Source of the DNA: Aotearoamyces nothofagi
Lineage: Eukaryota > Ascomycota > Leotiomycetes > Leotiales > Tympanidaceae
NCBI GenBank assembly: GCA_015345905.1
Contig: JADDTR010000012.1
Span: forward strand, 132,578 to 196,577
Length of the DNA stretch: 64,000 nucleotides
Direction: 5' to 3'
How positions within the stretch are numbered: the stretch's first letter is position 1; the number at the start of each line of letters is the position of its first letter. A program made the position numbers and the translations under genes. Positions 1-11,530 of the stretch are shown piece by piece. The notes under the pieces were generated by a model. The model was not told the origin of the DNA and ran no database searches. It saw only the letters and a program-made list of their open reading frames with translations.

Positions 1-644
1 CATCCAACCCCGCCCTATATTTCAAGTCATCAACTTTTGTTCTTATTATGCATCTTTCATGGAACCCAAACCAACATACCATAGGGATTCGCCGAAGTAG
101 CATCAGGCAGGTGTTCTGATATACCAGCCAGTTGATCCTTGATCCGAATATCCCAATCAATATCCGCTTCGAAAACCAGTGCCGTTTCAATGCGCCGCTC
201 TACGATCAAGCGCAAGATATTCATGTGGGCACGCCAGCATCCCAGCTCTCCTCCTGCAACGTTAATGATCCCATCTCTGTATCTACCGTCTGGGAGAGTT
301 TTCTCGAGGATTGTGTCCTTGTCCACGCCATCAATAACTGTGATGTCAATCTCGGAGTAGTATCCTAGAAGTGCTACGGTATCCTTTTGATCGGTTCGTC
401 TTGAGGAAAACCCAATGTCAGTATACAGCAGATTAAATAAGAAGAGTGCAAAGAATTCCTACTGGGGAAGCACAGTCATGAACACCTCGCCAAAGCCTAG
501 AGTGCGATTTCGTGCTGCAGGACCAGCAGAGATGGAATAACGACGGAGCGTCTCTATGCTTGTACTGGTCTGAAAGCCTTTAGAGAAGAGCCAGAGTAGA
601 AGCAGGCAGCTTAATCTGATAATCCATGTTCGTTGCTGTGTCAT
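1..644 (-). CDS. GT25-family glycosyltransferase, 3' part cut by window edge
   Basis: Partial gene reading leftwards off the window. Exons 644-463, 399-80 and 14-1 join in frame. Intron 1 is 462-400; intron 2 (79-15) has a GTATGT donor and a TATAG acceptor. The protein starts with a short cytosolic tail and a hydrophobic signal-anchor (LSCLLLLWLF, about residues 11-20), so it is a Golgi/ER type II protein. The catalytic part opens with GFGEVFMTVLPQRTD, the usual start of the family 25 (LPS/collagen galactosyltransferase-type) fold, followed by ELGCWRAH and the acidic ALVFEADIDWD, which matches the metal/donor-binding region. Family members add sugars to lumenal or surface glycans; the donor and acceptor here are unknown. 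It lies head to head with the TPT transporter 1.1 kb away. The family call is firm, the specificity is open, and the C-terminal half is not in the window. Confidence 0.85.
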
Positions 645-1776
645 TTTGGTCCCTAAAGTCTTGAAATCGAAAGAGATCTAAATGTGTTTATTAAAGCCTT
701 GGATATGGGAGAACCCATCAAGCTTCGTGCGTAGATATCCTGATTTGCATCACCACCAGGCCCGGACATTACTTACTGTCCAACTCGAAAATTAGGAGCT
801 GCAAGTATAACGAGCCTATCCCAAATGTAGTATCATGCTGTTGTATTTGGCCAGGTACTCTCCAGACATCGCTGTCGATGGCCAAAAAGCAGCAGGTGGT
901 GTCGCCGCAGCTCTAGTGCTGTGGCTGATGCGAGTCCCTCTCAGCTGTCAACTGATAAGATATCTTCAGCTCAGGCCATAATTTGCAAAATAAGCCTTAT
1001 TCCCGATCTAGCAAGACGTCGCATGAGCTTATGGTTGCGGGCGCGTCCATCCGCGCGGGAAAAGAAATTATATGATTTTCGTCTATGCAGTGGCGCTTAT
1101 TTGTGTCCTGGGGTTCAGTCAATAGGACTAGGAACAGCCTTCGGGCTAGAATCATGTCTTCAAACAGCCTATGGGTGGCGGGAAATGGTTTGTCCTCTTG
1201 AGTAGACTCAAACCGCTAGCTTGCTACCACCTAGAACTTCTCGATCTAGCTATTTCTCATCCTAGAGCGTCTAGGGTGTCTATTTCTGGCGCTCCGACAT
1301 AGATACCTGATCATCTTGGCAATGCCTCAGCCAAGACCCTGGAGGAAGAGATACACAAGAGTAGAGAGGCTGATTACCCCTTACCGATAAAGCCGCGCGC
1401 AACCCGTCCTAGAGGTTGGAGCTGATATCATGACTCAGATCATGGAAGGCGTCGTATCGTATTTTCTTTTCTGTGCATTATTTGCCGCTTTTACTTTTCG
1501 TCGACGAGAAGGATTGTGCTGTAACCCTGGGCCAACATGCAGGCAAAAGTTCTTATCTCAATGGCTAGACTGAAGCTGACCGGCGTTGATTTATGGCTTT
1601 GCTCTTTGGCTAACATATCTGCATTCGCTCGATCTCTCTCAGATGGACTGATTTCTTTCTATACATCCGCCCAGATAATCAAAATTATCAACCCATCAGT
1701 ACCATCATTTAGAAATACTCCCTAGGATACAGCGGAAACACAGAACACTCAGTTGTTCTCCCTTATACAAGGAACG
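645..1776. other. Divergent intergenic region, GT25 gene / TPT transporter
   Basis: 1.1 kb between two divergent genes, so it must hold both promoters. I see only short open frames without family resemblance and no convincing repeats or RNA gene. Confidence 0.6.
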
Positions 1777-2989
1777 ATGGACAGAGCCGGCAGACCGTCC
1801 GTCATGGGCAACGTCACCAGTATCCTGTGTATATTGTAAGCATATCATTATATCATCATCTGCTTCGTCATGAATCAACTAACGCCGAAATAACATACAG
1901 AGCTTGGGTCTTCCTCAGCTGTATTGTTATAATCTTCAATAAATGGATACTCGACCGCTTCCCATTCTCGATCACTCTCACAACCTGGCATATGCTTTTC
2001 GCAACAATCGCGACTCAGATCCTAGCCCGCAAGACCACTCTTATTGACAGCAACGTTAATATGGACATTAAATTCTACTTCCAGGCAATTGTACCTATTG
2101 GCATGTGCTTCAGCATGAGTCTCATTCTGTCAAACATGACTTATTTGTACTTGAGCATGGCCTTTATCCAGATGCTCAAGGTACGTACTTCATCTTTCAC
2201 AAAACATCAAATACTGACATGCTTTACAGGCGATCGGCCCCGTTGCCACCCTGCTTGCATGCTGGAGTATCGGCCTCCGAAATCCAGAGCCCTCTATGCG
2301 TGTACTCCTTGTGGTTTGCGTAATAGTAGGCGGAGTAATGCTCTCGTCGTTTGGAGAAGTCAGGTTTGTACTCATAGGAGTCCTTATTCAAGCAGGAGGG
2401 GTCGTTTTTGAGGCATACAAGAATGCCATCCAACAGCATCTCTTGAGCGGTAAGACAAAGATGAGCTCGTTGACGTTATTGTACTATTTCGCACCAGCCT
2501 GCACAGTGATCAATACCCTTTGTATCGTTTTCTTTGAAGCCACCGCACTGCGGAACAGTGGCGACTGGCCTATCCACCCAGTAATCTTTCTCCTGAACGG
2601 ATTTCTAACTTTCGGATTGAACGTTGCCTCGGTCACTGTGGTGAGTCTCCTACTCCATGTCTTGGAAATAAAGTTAACAGTCTTAGATCAAAAGGACCTC
2701 TTCGTTGGTTTTGACACTATGCGGCATACCAAAGGCTATCTTACTAGTGGCTCTTGACATGTTCATGTACCAAACCCCAATGAGCAAAATGCAAGCAATC
2801 GGCTTCGCGATTGCTGGTGTAGGCACATATCGTTATTCTCGTCTCACCGAGGCAAGGGCACCGGCTAGGCCAGACCCACCGAGGTACCAGTTCGAAGACG
2901 ACAAGAAGCCACTTGGGGTGTTGGTCGACGAGGAGTCAGGGCTTATTGACTTCCAAAGGATGGAGAAGAGGAGCACTGGCTCATTCTAG
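1777..2989 (+). CDS. TPT/DMT-family transporter (nucleotide-sugar or triose-phosphate type)
   Basis: Four exons: 1777-1835, 1901-2180, 2230-2640, 2687-2989 (350 aa). Donors are GTAAGC, GTACGT and GTGAGT; intron 1 has a CTAAC branch. The first helix is built across intron 1 and ends in IIFNKWIL, the classic opening of the TPT (SLC35E-like) family. About ten hydrophobic segments follow, then the family's late K/R-T-S signature (IKRTSSLVLTLCG) just after intron 3 and a charged cytosolic tail. Such proteins exchange nucleotide sugars or phosphorylated sugars across Golgi/ER or plastid membranes; fungi lack plastids, so Golgi/ER supply of an activated sugar is the likely role. Its neighbours are glycosyltransferases on both sides, which supports that reading. 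The substrate cannot be told from sequence. The start is the first ATG giving a full first helix. Confidence 0.88.
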
Positions 2990-3471
2990 CACTGAGACGG
3001 ACCATGGAATTATGGAATCTTGCATCATCATATTCGGGTCAAATAGACACGGTTGCCATCCTCTCTGTTGGTGTAGTAGGTGTTGTAGGTGTCTAAAGGT
3101 GCTGGGTGAGAGGACGGCAACGTAACGAGTAAGGTGCTTCGGTCTGTCTAATCGCTTAAGTCCTTGCTTAAGGCGGCCATCGTGCATCGTTGATGGTGAA
3201 GCTTAAATTCATTGTAGATACTGGGCCATGCCTTTATTCTTTCCATTTAGAGTAGCTGGAACATTCAATACGATAGAATTTCAAGGCTTCCAGTCCCGTG
3301 ACTGATCTGAAATGACGGGCATTAGTCAAATCGCATAGCCCACGTGATTAAAGATGCAGCCACAAGCGCAGCCACGTCTTCCAATATTTTGAGTTCTCAT
3401 ATTCTCCAACCTTCCTCTTCACTCCCCACATAGCACCGATTTGTAGAGGTTGAGGTGTTTTCTTTTCAGCC
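2990..3471. other. Intergenic region, TPT transporter / GT34 gene
   Basis: 482 bases between two genes on the same strand: 3' UTR of the first and promoter of the second. A pyrimidine-rich stretch (CCTTCCTCTTCACTCC) lies about 60 bases upstream of the GT34 start, a common feature of fungal promoters. Nothing else was seen. Confidence 0.5.
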
Positions 3472-4753
3472 ATGTTCGACGAGCTCAAAGAAATCATGCC
3501 TTGGGAACAGCCACCTCCGTATTCTCATGTCAACCAGTTCCTCAAGAACAAACTATCTAGGGTTGTATTATTAGTGGTTCTCGTCTTTATGATTTCGTAT
3601 ACTTTTATATTTTCCTCGCCACAAAATCTATCCGGCTCTCACTTCCTTCGAAATGAAGTCCTGGAGCACAATTCTCCTAATACACAACCGTTAGTAGGAA
3701 AGGTTCATGCCCTGTTCGGAGAGGGAAACCCAACCTACGAAAGAGCGTTGCGAATGCACGAGATCCACAGTCAGAATATGGGCCACCCGATGTTCGTGCT
3801 CCGCGAAAAGCTTCTGTCGGGACTGTGGTCGAAACCAGCATATATTTTGTCTATTATTCTGCAGGAACTTGCGCTACCTGAAGATGTGCGGTTGAAATGG
3901 CTTCTGTAAGTATTCTTGGGTTTCACAGGTACAGGTACAATGTTGGAAGCAAATCAAGGCTGATGAAAATTGCAAAACAGATGGAACGACGCCGACATCG
4001 TAGTCATGAACCCTCGCATTTCTCTCAACATATTCATTCCTCCAGAGACGGAATTCGACTACGTCAACATGCTAGTAACGAATGATCGGCATGGCTTAAA
4101 TAACGGCTGCTTTCTGATCAGAGTGAACGACTGGTCTGTCAAGATCCTGTCTGCTATTATCGCCTTTCACACTTTCAGACCAGAGGTTAAATTGAAGTAT
4201 ACTGAGCAGTCGGCATTGGAAGAGATGATTGCAGATGTAAGCACCAATGAATTACAGCCAAAAGAGCACGGTTTCATGAAGTCCAAAGTGTCCTAACTTT
4301 TCAATACAGGCATACTGGCGTAAAGCTGTGGTCCGCGTCCCTCAATATTGGTTTAACTCATATCCCACCTCGGCGTCCACGCTGAGTTCGAATTCCACCC
4401 CCAAAGCGCACGAATTCAGACCCGGTGGCCTCCAGATCCATTTTGCTGGAAACCGTGACGGCAAGCGATCAGAAAGGATGAATCACTGGATGGATATTTC
4501 CGAACAGCAACTCTCACAGTGGGATAGGCCTGCTAAAGAGACGTTCTATTTGGAAGACATCGTTCGGTTCTGGGCTGATTTGTCGGATAAGAGAGCTGCA
4601 AAGGGAATTCCAGCTTCAGGGAGCTATAGTGCAAGTGTCGCAAACACTGTGGGTGCTGCAGTGAAGGGAGAGTCAGTGAGTATTAGCGAGGCGGTGGAAG
4701 GGAATATTGCAGAGGGAGGGCTGCAAGACCTGAAGGATCCGAGGACGCCATAA
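3472..4753 (+). CDS. GT34 glycosyltransferase (Gma12/Mnn10 family)
   Basis: Exons 3472-3905, 3981-4236, 4310-4753 (377 aa). A single signal-anchor sits at about residues 30-52 after a short cytosolic tail with PPPYSH, so it is a type II Golgi enzyme. The catalytic domain begins with RALRMHEIHSQNMGHPMFVL and has the family's WSKPAYIL block and then WNDADIVVMNP, where D-A-D is the metal/nucleotide-sugar DxD motif (created across intron 1). NDRHGLNNGCFLIRVNDWS and YTEQSALEEMI match the later GT34 core. GT34 enzymes in fungi transfer alpha-galactose (Gma12) or alpha-mannose (Mnn10/11) to glycoprotein glycans. The C-terminal 60 or so residues are low-complexity. It lies tandem after the TPT transporter and convergent with the Stealth gene. 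Donor sugar undetermined. Confidence 0.9.
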
Positions 4754-5442
4754 GAACCAACTATAACTATGTTTCTACGTATTTTCTAAGAGGAGTCATG
4801 AATTCAATCATCACTTGCTAATTCCATATATCCATGTGAGCAATGCTCCAAGAGTGCAAATTCATCGTCGAGGGTGTTATAGTCACATGATCATCGAGGT
4901 CGCTCCGGCTCTCTCGGTATTAAAAGAGTTGTCTAAAGCAGCACGAGAAGATACAGCTGCCAAAACCGCCTAGACGCTTCCACGGTACGCGACGAACCAC
5001 TTCCTCCCAGATGTAACCTCTTATCAGCTCATCGCAGCGACGCCACCGCGCCTCATACGGCCACTCACTTTAGTTGCGCCTGACACCTGATATCTGATAT
5101 CTGACACGCCTTCGAAGCCATCTCTTTCTTCATGAATTATAATACAAAAAAGCAAAGTGCTGCTCATGCCTGTGGCGAATCCCATCCTGCAAGTACCTGC
5201 TAAGTGTACCAGCCACCGGGAATCATCCTTCCTGTCCCGCAGCATGCTATCTTCCTTCCCCTGAATTAAGCCGTTCTCGGGCTCCGGCCTGCTTGAGGGA
5301 GAAGCCTTAATGCCGCGCCCAAGTGCTTGCGTGCCAATCGGAACGGGGTGTATACGTTAAATGAGGTTGTGATGGCGTGCTTGGTTGCTTCTTTGGGAGC
5401 AAGCTGACAGGTACAGACACAATGATATGCCATTAATACACG

Positions 5443-5465
5443 GATATACCCAATATGGGTATATC
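5443..5465. repeat. Perfect inverted repeat, 9-bp arms, 5-bp loop
   Basis: GATATACCC, then AATAT, then GGGTATATC: a perfect palindrome with an AT loop in otherwise unremarkable intergenic DNA. It could form a hairpin or bind a dimeric protein; no function is evident. Confidence 0.7.
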
Positions 5466-5680
5466 TTGATCGGTGATTTACTGCTAGCGGCCTCTCATTA
5501 AGGCCTGTTGAGCGGGAGGTTTAATGCGACCTTCATACCGTCGTGTGCTTCATAACTGCTTTGAGAGACTAACATTGCGGAGATACACCATATCCGAAAA
5601 GTTGCACAAGCTTAGATAGGCCTCTTTCTCCCCATAGCATGATTTAGTGGCGTTTCTGATGCTACACGAGAGAGCACTTC

Positions 5681-5705
5681 CACGACCATTCGGACTATGG
5701 TCGTG
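5681..5705. repeat. Perfect inverted repeat, 9-bp arms, 7-bp loop
   Basis: CACGACCAT, seven bases, then ATGGTCGTG. This is the second such structure within 250 bases. The flanking TCGTGTGCTT(C/G)AT also occurs near 5543, so the area contains a short diverged direct repeat as well. Confidence 0.65.
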
Positions 5706-6991
5706 TGCTTGATGACTAGTTGAGGATTTAGGGACGTACCCCAATCCTGCATTGGCTCGGCTGATGTCCGAATCAAAGCCCTGTCTACTACTGAAAGATC
5801 AATAGTATACAGCTCAACGTCTGAGACTCAAACGCCTCATCTTGTGCTGCTTCCGAAAAGATGTGGCCAGTCTACCGTATCTATCTAAATCAGATGTCCT
5901 TAATATGGAAGAGGGTAGACAAAAGCCATAGGACAGCTATCAGTGCTTGATAAGAGCCTTTTCAATCGTGGATATCATTCTTCCTAACAAGATATAAAAA
6001 CGGAGTAGGAGTAAAAAATTTTGCAAGTTACCGGCAACAGGCTTCCGTTCAATTTCCCGCTACCTTTGTCCTTTTCCGTACGATTAATTGCCAAGTCATG
6101 AAAAAAAAAACCCATATACCAATTTCCTCCGTCGTATTTCGGACATGAAGATCCCAAGACGAGGATGTAGCGGCATGATCGAGACTAATGCAACAGTAAA
6201 CAAAGCAGCCAGGGTTCGGCCACCATATTGCCCCTCACCTCGCAGCCATGTAACGCCAAATGCAAAACTATGCAAGATCCCCCATCCTGCTGACCATCTG
6301 TTGATTCTCGGCTTCAAGCTCATGCAGCATCTATCGAATAGCCTCAGGCGATCTTGTCTTGTGTGGCTTCGTGCTTCTCCGGCACCCAATTGCTGTCTGT
6401 CTGATCTCCGTCGATCTGCTGCTTTGATACGGAAATCGGAGTCGCGGGTGCTCATTAGCCTCATGCAGCTTCTATTGAGCATAACTCATCCGATATTGGC
6501 ATACTTCTCAGCTAACCAACCCTTAACTTCCACACAAGTTGAAAAGCCCGGCCGACGGAAACGCCGATGGGGTCTGAAACGGGCCGGGAATCCTTTTACA
6601 TTTGGAGGCGTATTTCATATATCAGACATGAAGGCTCTAGGTGAGCTGATAGATACACTTATGAAGTTTTCTTCAGGCCTTGGCTGTATTCTCTGTGGGG
6701 GTTATCGGGAGAAATTGGGATCGAGGTGGACTGACTTGATGTAAGATTAACCCCTATAGACGCCCATCAGTTGTAATCACAATCCTGTTGCTATCTACCC
6801 ACTAAATGGCTAGCGAAAGTAAAGACTCATGCTACCATGTGATTTTTGAGCGGTGGAAATATCATGTGGATTTCACTTAACTAGAAAAGTCTAACTATAC
6901 ATAACAAAAAGACTCCAAAAACCAGAATACCTTAATAGGAAAGAGACAAGTAGTAAAATTAGGGGCCGAAGGAAAGAAATGATAACCATAT

Positions 6992-9452
6992 TTAAGACTC
7001 AAATCCACTTGATTCTGGAGCCAGCCCTTTCAACAGCTTGGTAATCTGCTTTCTCAAATCCCTAATCGCCTCTTCGTCCTCCGTCGCGACATCATCATTG
7101 AGACATAGTTGGCCCACCTGTCTATTCTCTTTGATATAGCGTTTTAACAGCACACTTTTCACTTGGTGTGCATCTGTCACCATAACAAAATGCGCGTCCG
7201 GCTCTACGATCGTATATTGGTATTTCGTCAACGCTTTAATCACTGTTAATCTGGATTCCTTCTGTGTATCAGCGTGCGGGAGAAGTGGAGAAAGCCCTTT
7301 CGGGGCCCGGTTGAGTATTAGTTTTAGAAGACAGTCTCCGCATTTCGGATATTGTCGCGCAACACGATCCATAATAGAAGCGCTAGAGAAGACGGGATTG
7401 ATGTAGAACTCGTCAGAGGTGTAGGTGGAGAATCCGGGTGCGATGCATTCGTTGACGTTGAATTCAAAGCATTCGATATCACGGATCGATGCTGGTCCAT
7501 CAAGAGACGTCCACAAGATATCCTGGTTGACTCTAGGAGCTTCCAATCCTGCAAGCTCTAGAAAGTCCGAAACTTGATAAAACAGACGGTCACGAAAGGT
7601 AGTCTTTCCTTCGTTTGCCATCCCTTCCTCCAGATCTTTCATGATAGCTTGCCTTTCGGTCCAGCCAAGATTACCGTTACCATCTACATCACTGCGGAGC
7701 ATGATATAGCTCCAAATCAAGGCCTCTCGGTGTCTTTCAATCGTATAGTGAAAAGCGACATACCAAGAATATAGCTGGAATCCCGTCTCGCCACGAAAAC
7801 GTTGACACGTGCTTTGTAGAGCTGGTCTAGGAAATGATGTGACTGCTTCACGGAATACACTTCGGGACATGGAATGGCCGAAATGTACTTGTCCTTTGCG
7901 TTTTCTCTCCCCAAATCGTCGATTTAGGAGCCAGGAGGTGTATATGAGGAAAGGCTTCTCTCCAAACCGGCGAGCGTCTAGATCTGTAGGGGGGTCCTTA
8001 GTGTTGTAACCGTTGGTTTTAAATCCCATTGTAGGACCGAAAAGCGGAGAGTACAGATCTGACGCTGCATGCAGTTTGCCAAGTAACATGTCATCTGACA
8101 GGGCAAAAAGCTGTTGTCGTTAGCTTGCATATCTGAGTGGTGCCATAAGGATTTGCTTACCCTGTCGGTTGTAGATTCGGTGTTGTAAAGTTGATTCTCG
8201 ATGGTCAGAGAGTTAAATGATGGCAGGCAACCGGCTTCTGATACATCAAAAAACTCTTCTTGAGACAGAATCTGAACAACATCTCGAGATTCGGGGCTAT
8301 CGTTCAGCCACTGAGGTGATTGTTTCCCTATAATCATGGCAGGATCATCTGGTGTCGCATTATTTGCGACGTTTTCAGCGCCAACAGCATTGACTAGAAT
8401 CTGGATCTTGTTTCTGAACGATTTCGCATGCCTTTCTACCGTCCTTATTGAGTAGCGAAGTTCATCCCAGTCGCGATACCTGTTGACTCGATGTGATTCG
8501 ATCCACTTCCCTTCCGCGTCATTCAGTGACGAATTCAATTCATAGGGATAGATCGTATCCGTGAAGGCTTTATCGGACCCATTGACCCCTTTCAAATTAG
8601 TTTTGAAGATTATTATATGAATATTGGCTTACATGTGTACACAAAATCAATCTTGGGTTCGGACAAATTTCCAAATTGCTTAACATCGAAATATGCATCA
8701 GTGAACCATCTATCCTCCCAGCCATGCAAAACCACATCTGCAGTGGTGTTTTCGAATGGGAGATGGACAACGTCAGGCAAAACCTCTGCTCTTTCATCTT
8801 GGGCCGTATATGCGCTATGTTGGGGAAAGGAGCTTATCCCTGACGCTGCTTTTGAATTTGGACTCTGCTGCTTTCTCCCATCGGTGAACTTCTGACCCGA
8901 TTCAAGCTTCGACTCTCGGCTTTGCTGTTGTAGTGTCTCAAAGCCCTGCTTTGACTCTTTACCATCTGCAGTTACAGCTAGCCTTTTCAGACCACTTTCT
9001 TCCCCGTCATCTTCCACATCTCCTATCAGATTTGTCGACTGCACAATGCCAGAAGCCCCATCAATTGGCTGGCCCGAATTTGGTGATTGAGATTTGATGA
9101 GAGGTGCTCCAACTTCCTCTTGCTCTGTATCTTTCGGGGTACTTTCTTGCTGAGAGACACTATTCGAGCGCTGCTCTGGATCCGAAGAAACTGGTTTACC
9201 GTCTAGAGTCCTGAACGGCCTTCGGTAGCGATCGTGCAAAGGCTCCTTGAGCATTCTGGAGGAGAAGTGTGACGCCAGTGCATAAGCATCGGTGTGTTCA
9301 AAAGTTGTAGGTGAGGGTGATTTCAGTACATGCCAGATGAGCAAGCATACTGCTAGAGCAGTCAAAATGTTGAGACGACGCCTGTTGGCTATCCCATATG
9401 TAACAGTAGTAGCCTTCTGCCATCTTCCTTGCTTGAGATCTGGACTATACAT
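6992..9452 (-). CDS. Stealth-family sugar-phosphotransferase, Xpt1-like, type II membrane protein
   Basis: Exons 9452-8633, 8588-8161, 8110-6992 (788 aa). A cytosolic N-terminus is followed by a membrane anchor (LNILTALAVCLLIWHVL, near residue 30) and a 200-residue Ser/Glu/Gln-rich stalk. The four Stealth regions are present. CR1 is IDFVYTWVNGSD (near 270), with its Trp codon split by intron 1. CR2 runs from RYRDWDELRYSIRTVERHAK to LPSFNSLTIENQLY and LFALSDDMLLG (near 420). CR3 is around HFGHSMSRSVFREA, and CR4 is near ESRLTVIKALTKYQYTIVE. An EF-hand loop (DVDGNGNLGWTE, about 557-568) lies between CR3 and CR4. Stealth proteins include human GlcNAc-1-phosphotransferase, bacterial capsule polymerases and Cryptococcus xylosylphosphotransferase Xpt1, so transfer of a sugar phosphate to a Golgi glycan is expected. 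Donor unknown. An in-frame upstream extension to 9551 exists, but the first ATG with a normal anchor topology was chosen. Confidence 0.9.
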
Positions 9453-11530
9453 CGCAAGATGGTGACAGGACGTTAAGCCAGAGAGCTCGTCTGCACGAAA
9501 CCAGATGTCCTGCTGCAAGAGCAACACAGAATACCCCAGAAGCAGCAACAATGAGTGTCAAAGTCGATGACCGACTATCAAGAATAGGTAATGGATTTGG
9601 GATACTGGTTTGAGGCCTTTCAAAATACATTTCTAGATAGTCATAATTATGTTCACAGGCTTGTTGTACACCAAGGCGGACATCCATCCATCTTTGAGGA
9701 TATCATACCCACTCATTTATCCGGAATAGTATTCCGTCCCAGTAGACCCTATCAGCCTGCAAAGGTAGTTCAGGATATTGAAGCATCCTGGTTCAAGCAA
9801 GGATAGGCGGCTGAAAAAAGCTATCGTCCTCCTCAACGAAATGCCAAACACATGTTGATGCTCAGGCGAGGCGGTTGCCTGTATCAACTATGATGAATTA
9901 GGAGACATAATTACCCCCACGATAATCGAGGCAGCATAATGAAGGCTGAAACCTACAGCAGCGATGATAGAGCAGAAAAAGCAAAATGTGAGAGATATGA
10001 GAGATATGATATTACAAGGAAGACCATAGGACAGGTAGATAACAGGCTGAGTATCTCTTCGGAAGCAAGGAAAAGCAGGATGAAAGCCAGATGACCAGGG
10101 ATACAGTCGAGGATATCTTTGCTGTATTCCGTACAATGTCGCGTGAGCCTCTCAAGCCAAAGGCCAATCGAGGCGCTTCAGGGGCGGCAGTCAAAGCCAA
10201 AACAACTGACTCGAGAAGGATCTGGCTCTGGGGAGGAAGAAATTGCTTTTGATGTTGGAATTAGCGCTGCAGGCGGTGGCGGTAAGACAGACAGGCGCCC
10301 GGAACTTTAAAGGCGGCGCTCCGAAAAGTCACGGGAGGCGGAAGCGCAAAACGCCCCAGACGCCTCGGTAAGCGGCAATACAACGACAAAGCAATTCTTG
10401 CAATTCTTGGCTGCCCATCCGCATCTCTTTCTCCTCCCCATCACTTTATCCCATCTATTCTGGTCAATGCGGCCATTTACCGATTTATTGTCCGTCTCAC
10501 TACCAATCATGGCAAGGCTGCTGACCCTTAACTCTCTAGCCTCTATACAGAAGGGGGTAGACAAGTGACAGGACGCAGAGAGGCATGGGCTTCAGTTGAG
10601 TAGAAGCTCTCACCAGTAGCTGACGGGAGACTTTTCTTAATTAACAGCTAGTTATCCACTATCTCTGGGCATACTACTGTAGTTTCCCCCCTGTATCTCA
10701 TTTCTTTTCCTGTTCGGCTTCATGTATAGCCGTCTAGTATTCTGGGAACCCGAGCTGCTTTACATCCTTTGCATATTGCATGGAGCTACTGTCTGTTCAA
10801 ATCACGTTCTTTCATGCACTACAGCAGTATTTTGTGGCCCTCGTGGTATTTTCATAGTGCCCGCTGCAGCACTATAGCAGTATGAGCCAGAGTTGGAAAT
10901 TGTAGTCGAGACAGTACACGCTCAGATACAAGATTCTCGTAAGTTATTGCTTATGCCCATTAGGTATTCCATCTCTCAGTACGCTAAGATCCTTTGGTAC
11001 TATGGCACGGTCATACAACAATGCATGATGCTTGTCGGTTGATCCGGCCAATTTCCCCTAAAGTCTGTTGCACGAGATCACTTACCCCTTCCGGCTATAC
11101 ACTTTCATATGGTGCAACTATTGTTTACTCCCGTGTATACTGTATTAAGCTTTCAGCTCTTCTTGGTCTGGCTTTTTTGGTATATTCCTACGCCAAGGGC
11201 TCTTTTTGAAAGCCAATTTTTCAGAATGGAAATAATCACATGTAGGGTCCCGCCGGGATTGCTCCACCCTGCAAGCAAGGAAGAGATAAGCAGGAAGAGA
11301 TGAGCAAGAAGAGATGAGCAGGAAGAGATACGAGGACTTGTGGAAACGTCATCACGGAGAGAGGCTGAGTCAAGTTGTCCAGATCCTGATTTTTATCCTC
11401 CGTGGAACCCTGATGGTCACTCTTATCGACCTTTGTTTCTCTTCATCCTTTTCCAAACCTCTTCACCATCACCAAACATTCTTTATGCCTCCGTCGGCTT
11501 GAATATATCTTTTCTAATCTCATTATAATC
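9453..11530. other. 2.1 kb gene-poor spacer
   Basis: Between the divergent Stealth and adhesin genes. It holds only short open frames without domains, plus a minisatellite at 11278-11331. It includes both promoters; the stretch just before 11531 is rich in CTTTT/TCTTC pyrimidines. Confidence 0.55.
11278..11331. repeat. 14-bp minisatellite, about 3.6 copies
   Basis: Unit AGGAAGAGATGAGC with small variants (AGGAAGAGATAAGC, AAGAAGAGATGAGC). It lies about 200 bases upstream of the adhesin-like gene start, so it may fall in the promoter or 5' UTR. Confidence 0.75.

Larger units (their letters stand above)
4754..6991. other. 2.2 kb gene-poor spacer with two hairpin-forming inverted repeats
   Basis: Lies between the convergent GT34 and Stealth genes, far longer than needed for two 3' ends. 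It contains two perfect inverted repeats (listed separately). Open frames on both strands at 6088-6744 have no intron structure, signal or recognisable domain and look fortuitous. A degenerate gene or an RNA gene cannot be excluded. Confidence 0.5.

Noticed and set aside
6088-6744. 218-codon plus-strand frame overlapped by a 128-codon minus-strand frame
   Set aside because: No recognisable domain, no splice structure, Arg/Ser/Leu-rich shadow-like composition on both strands, and a poly-A start context. A relic cannot be excluded.
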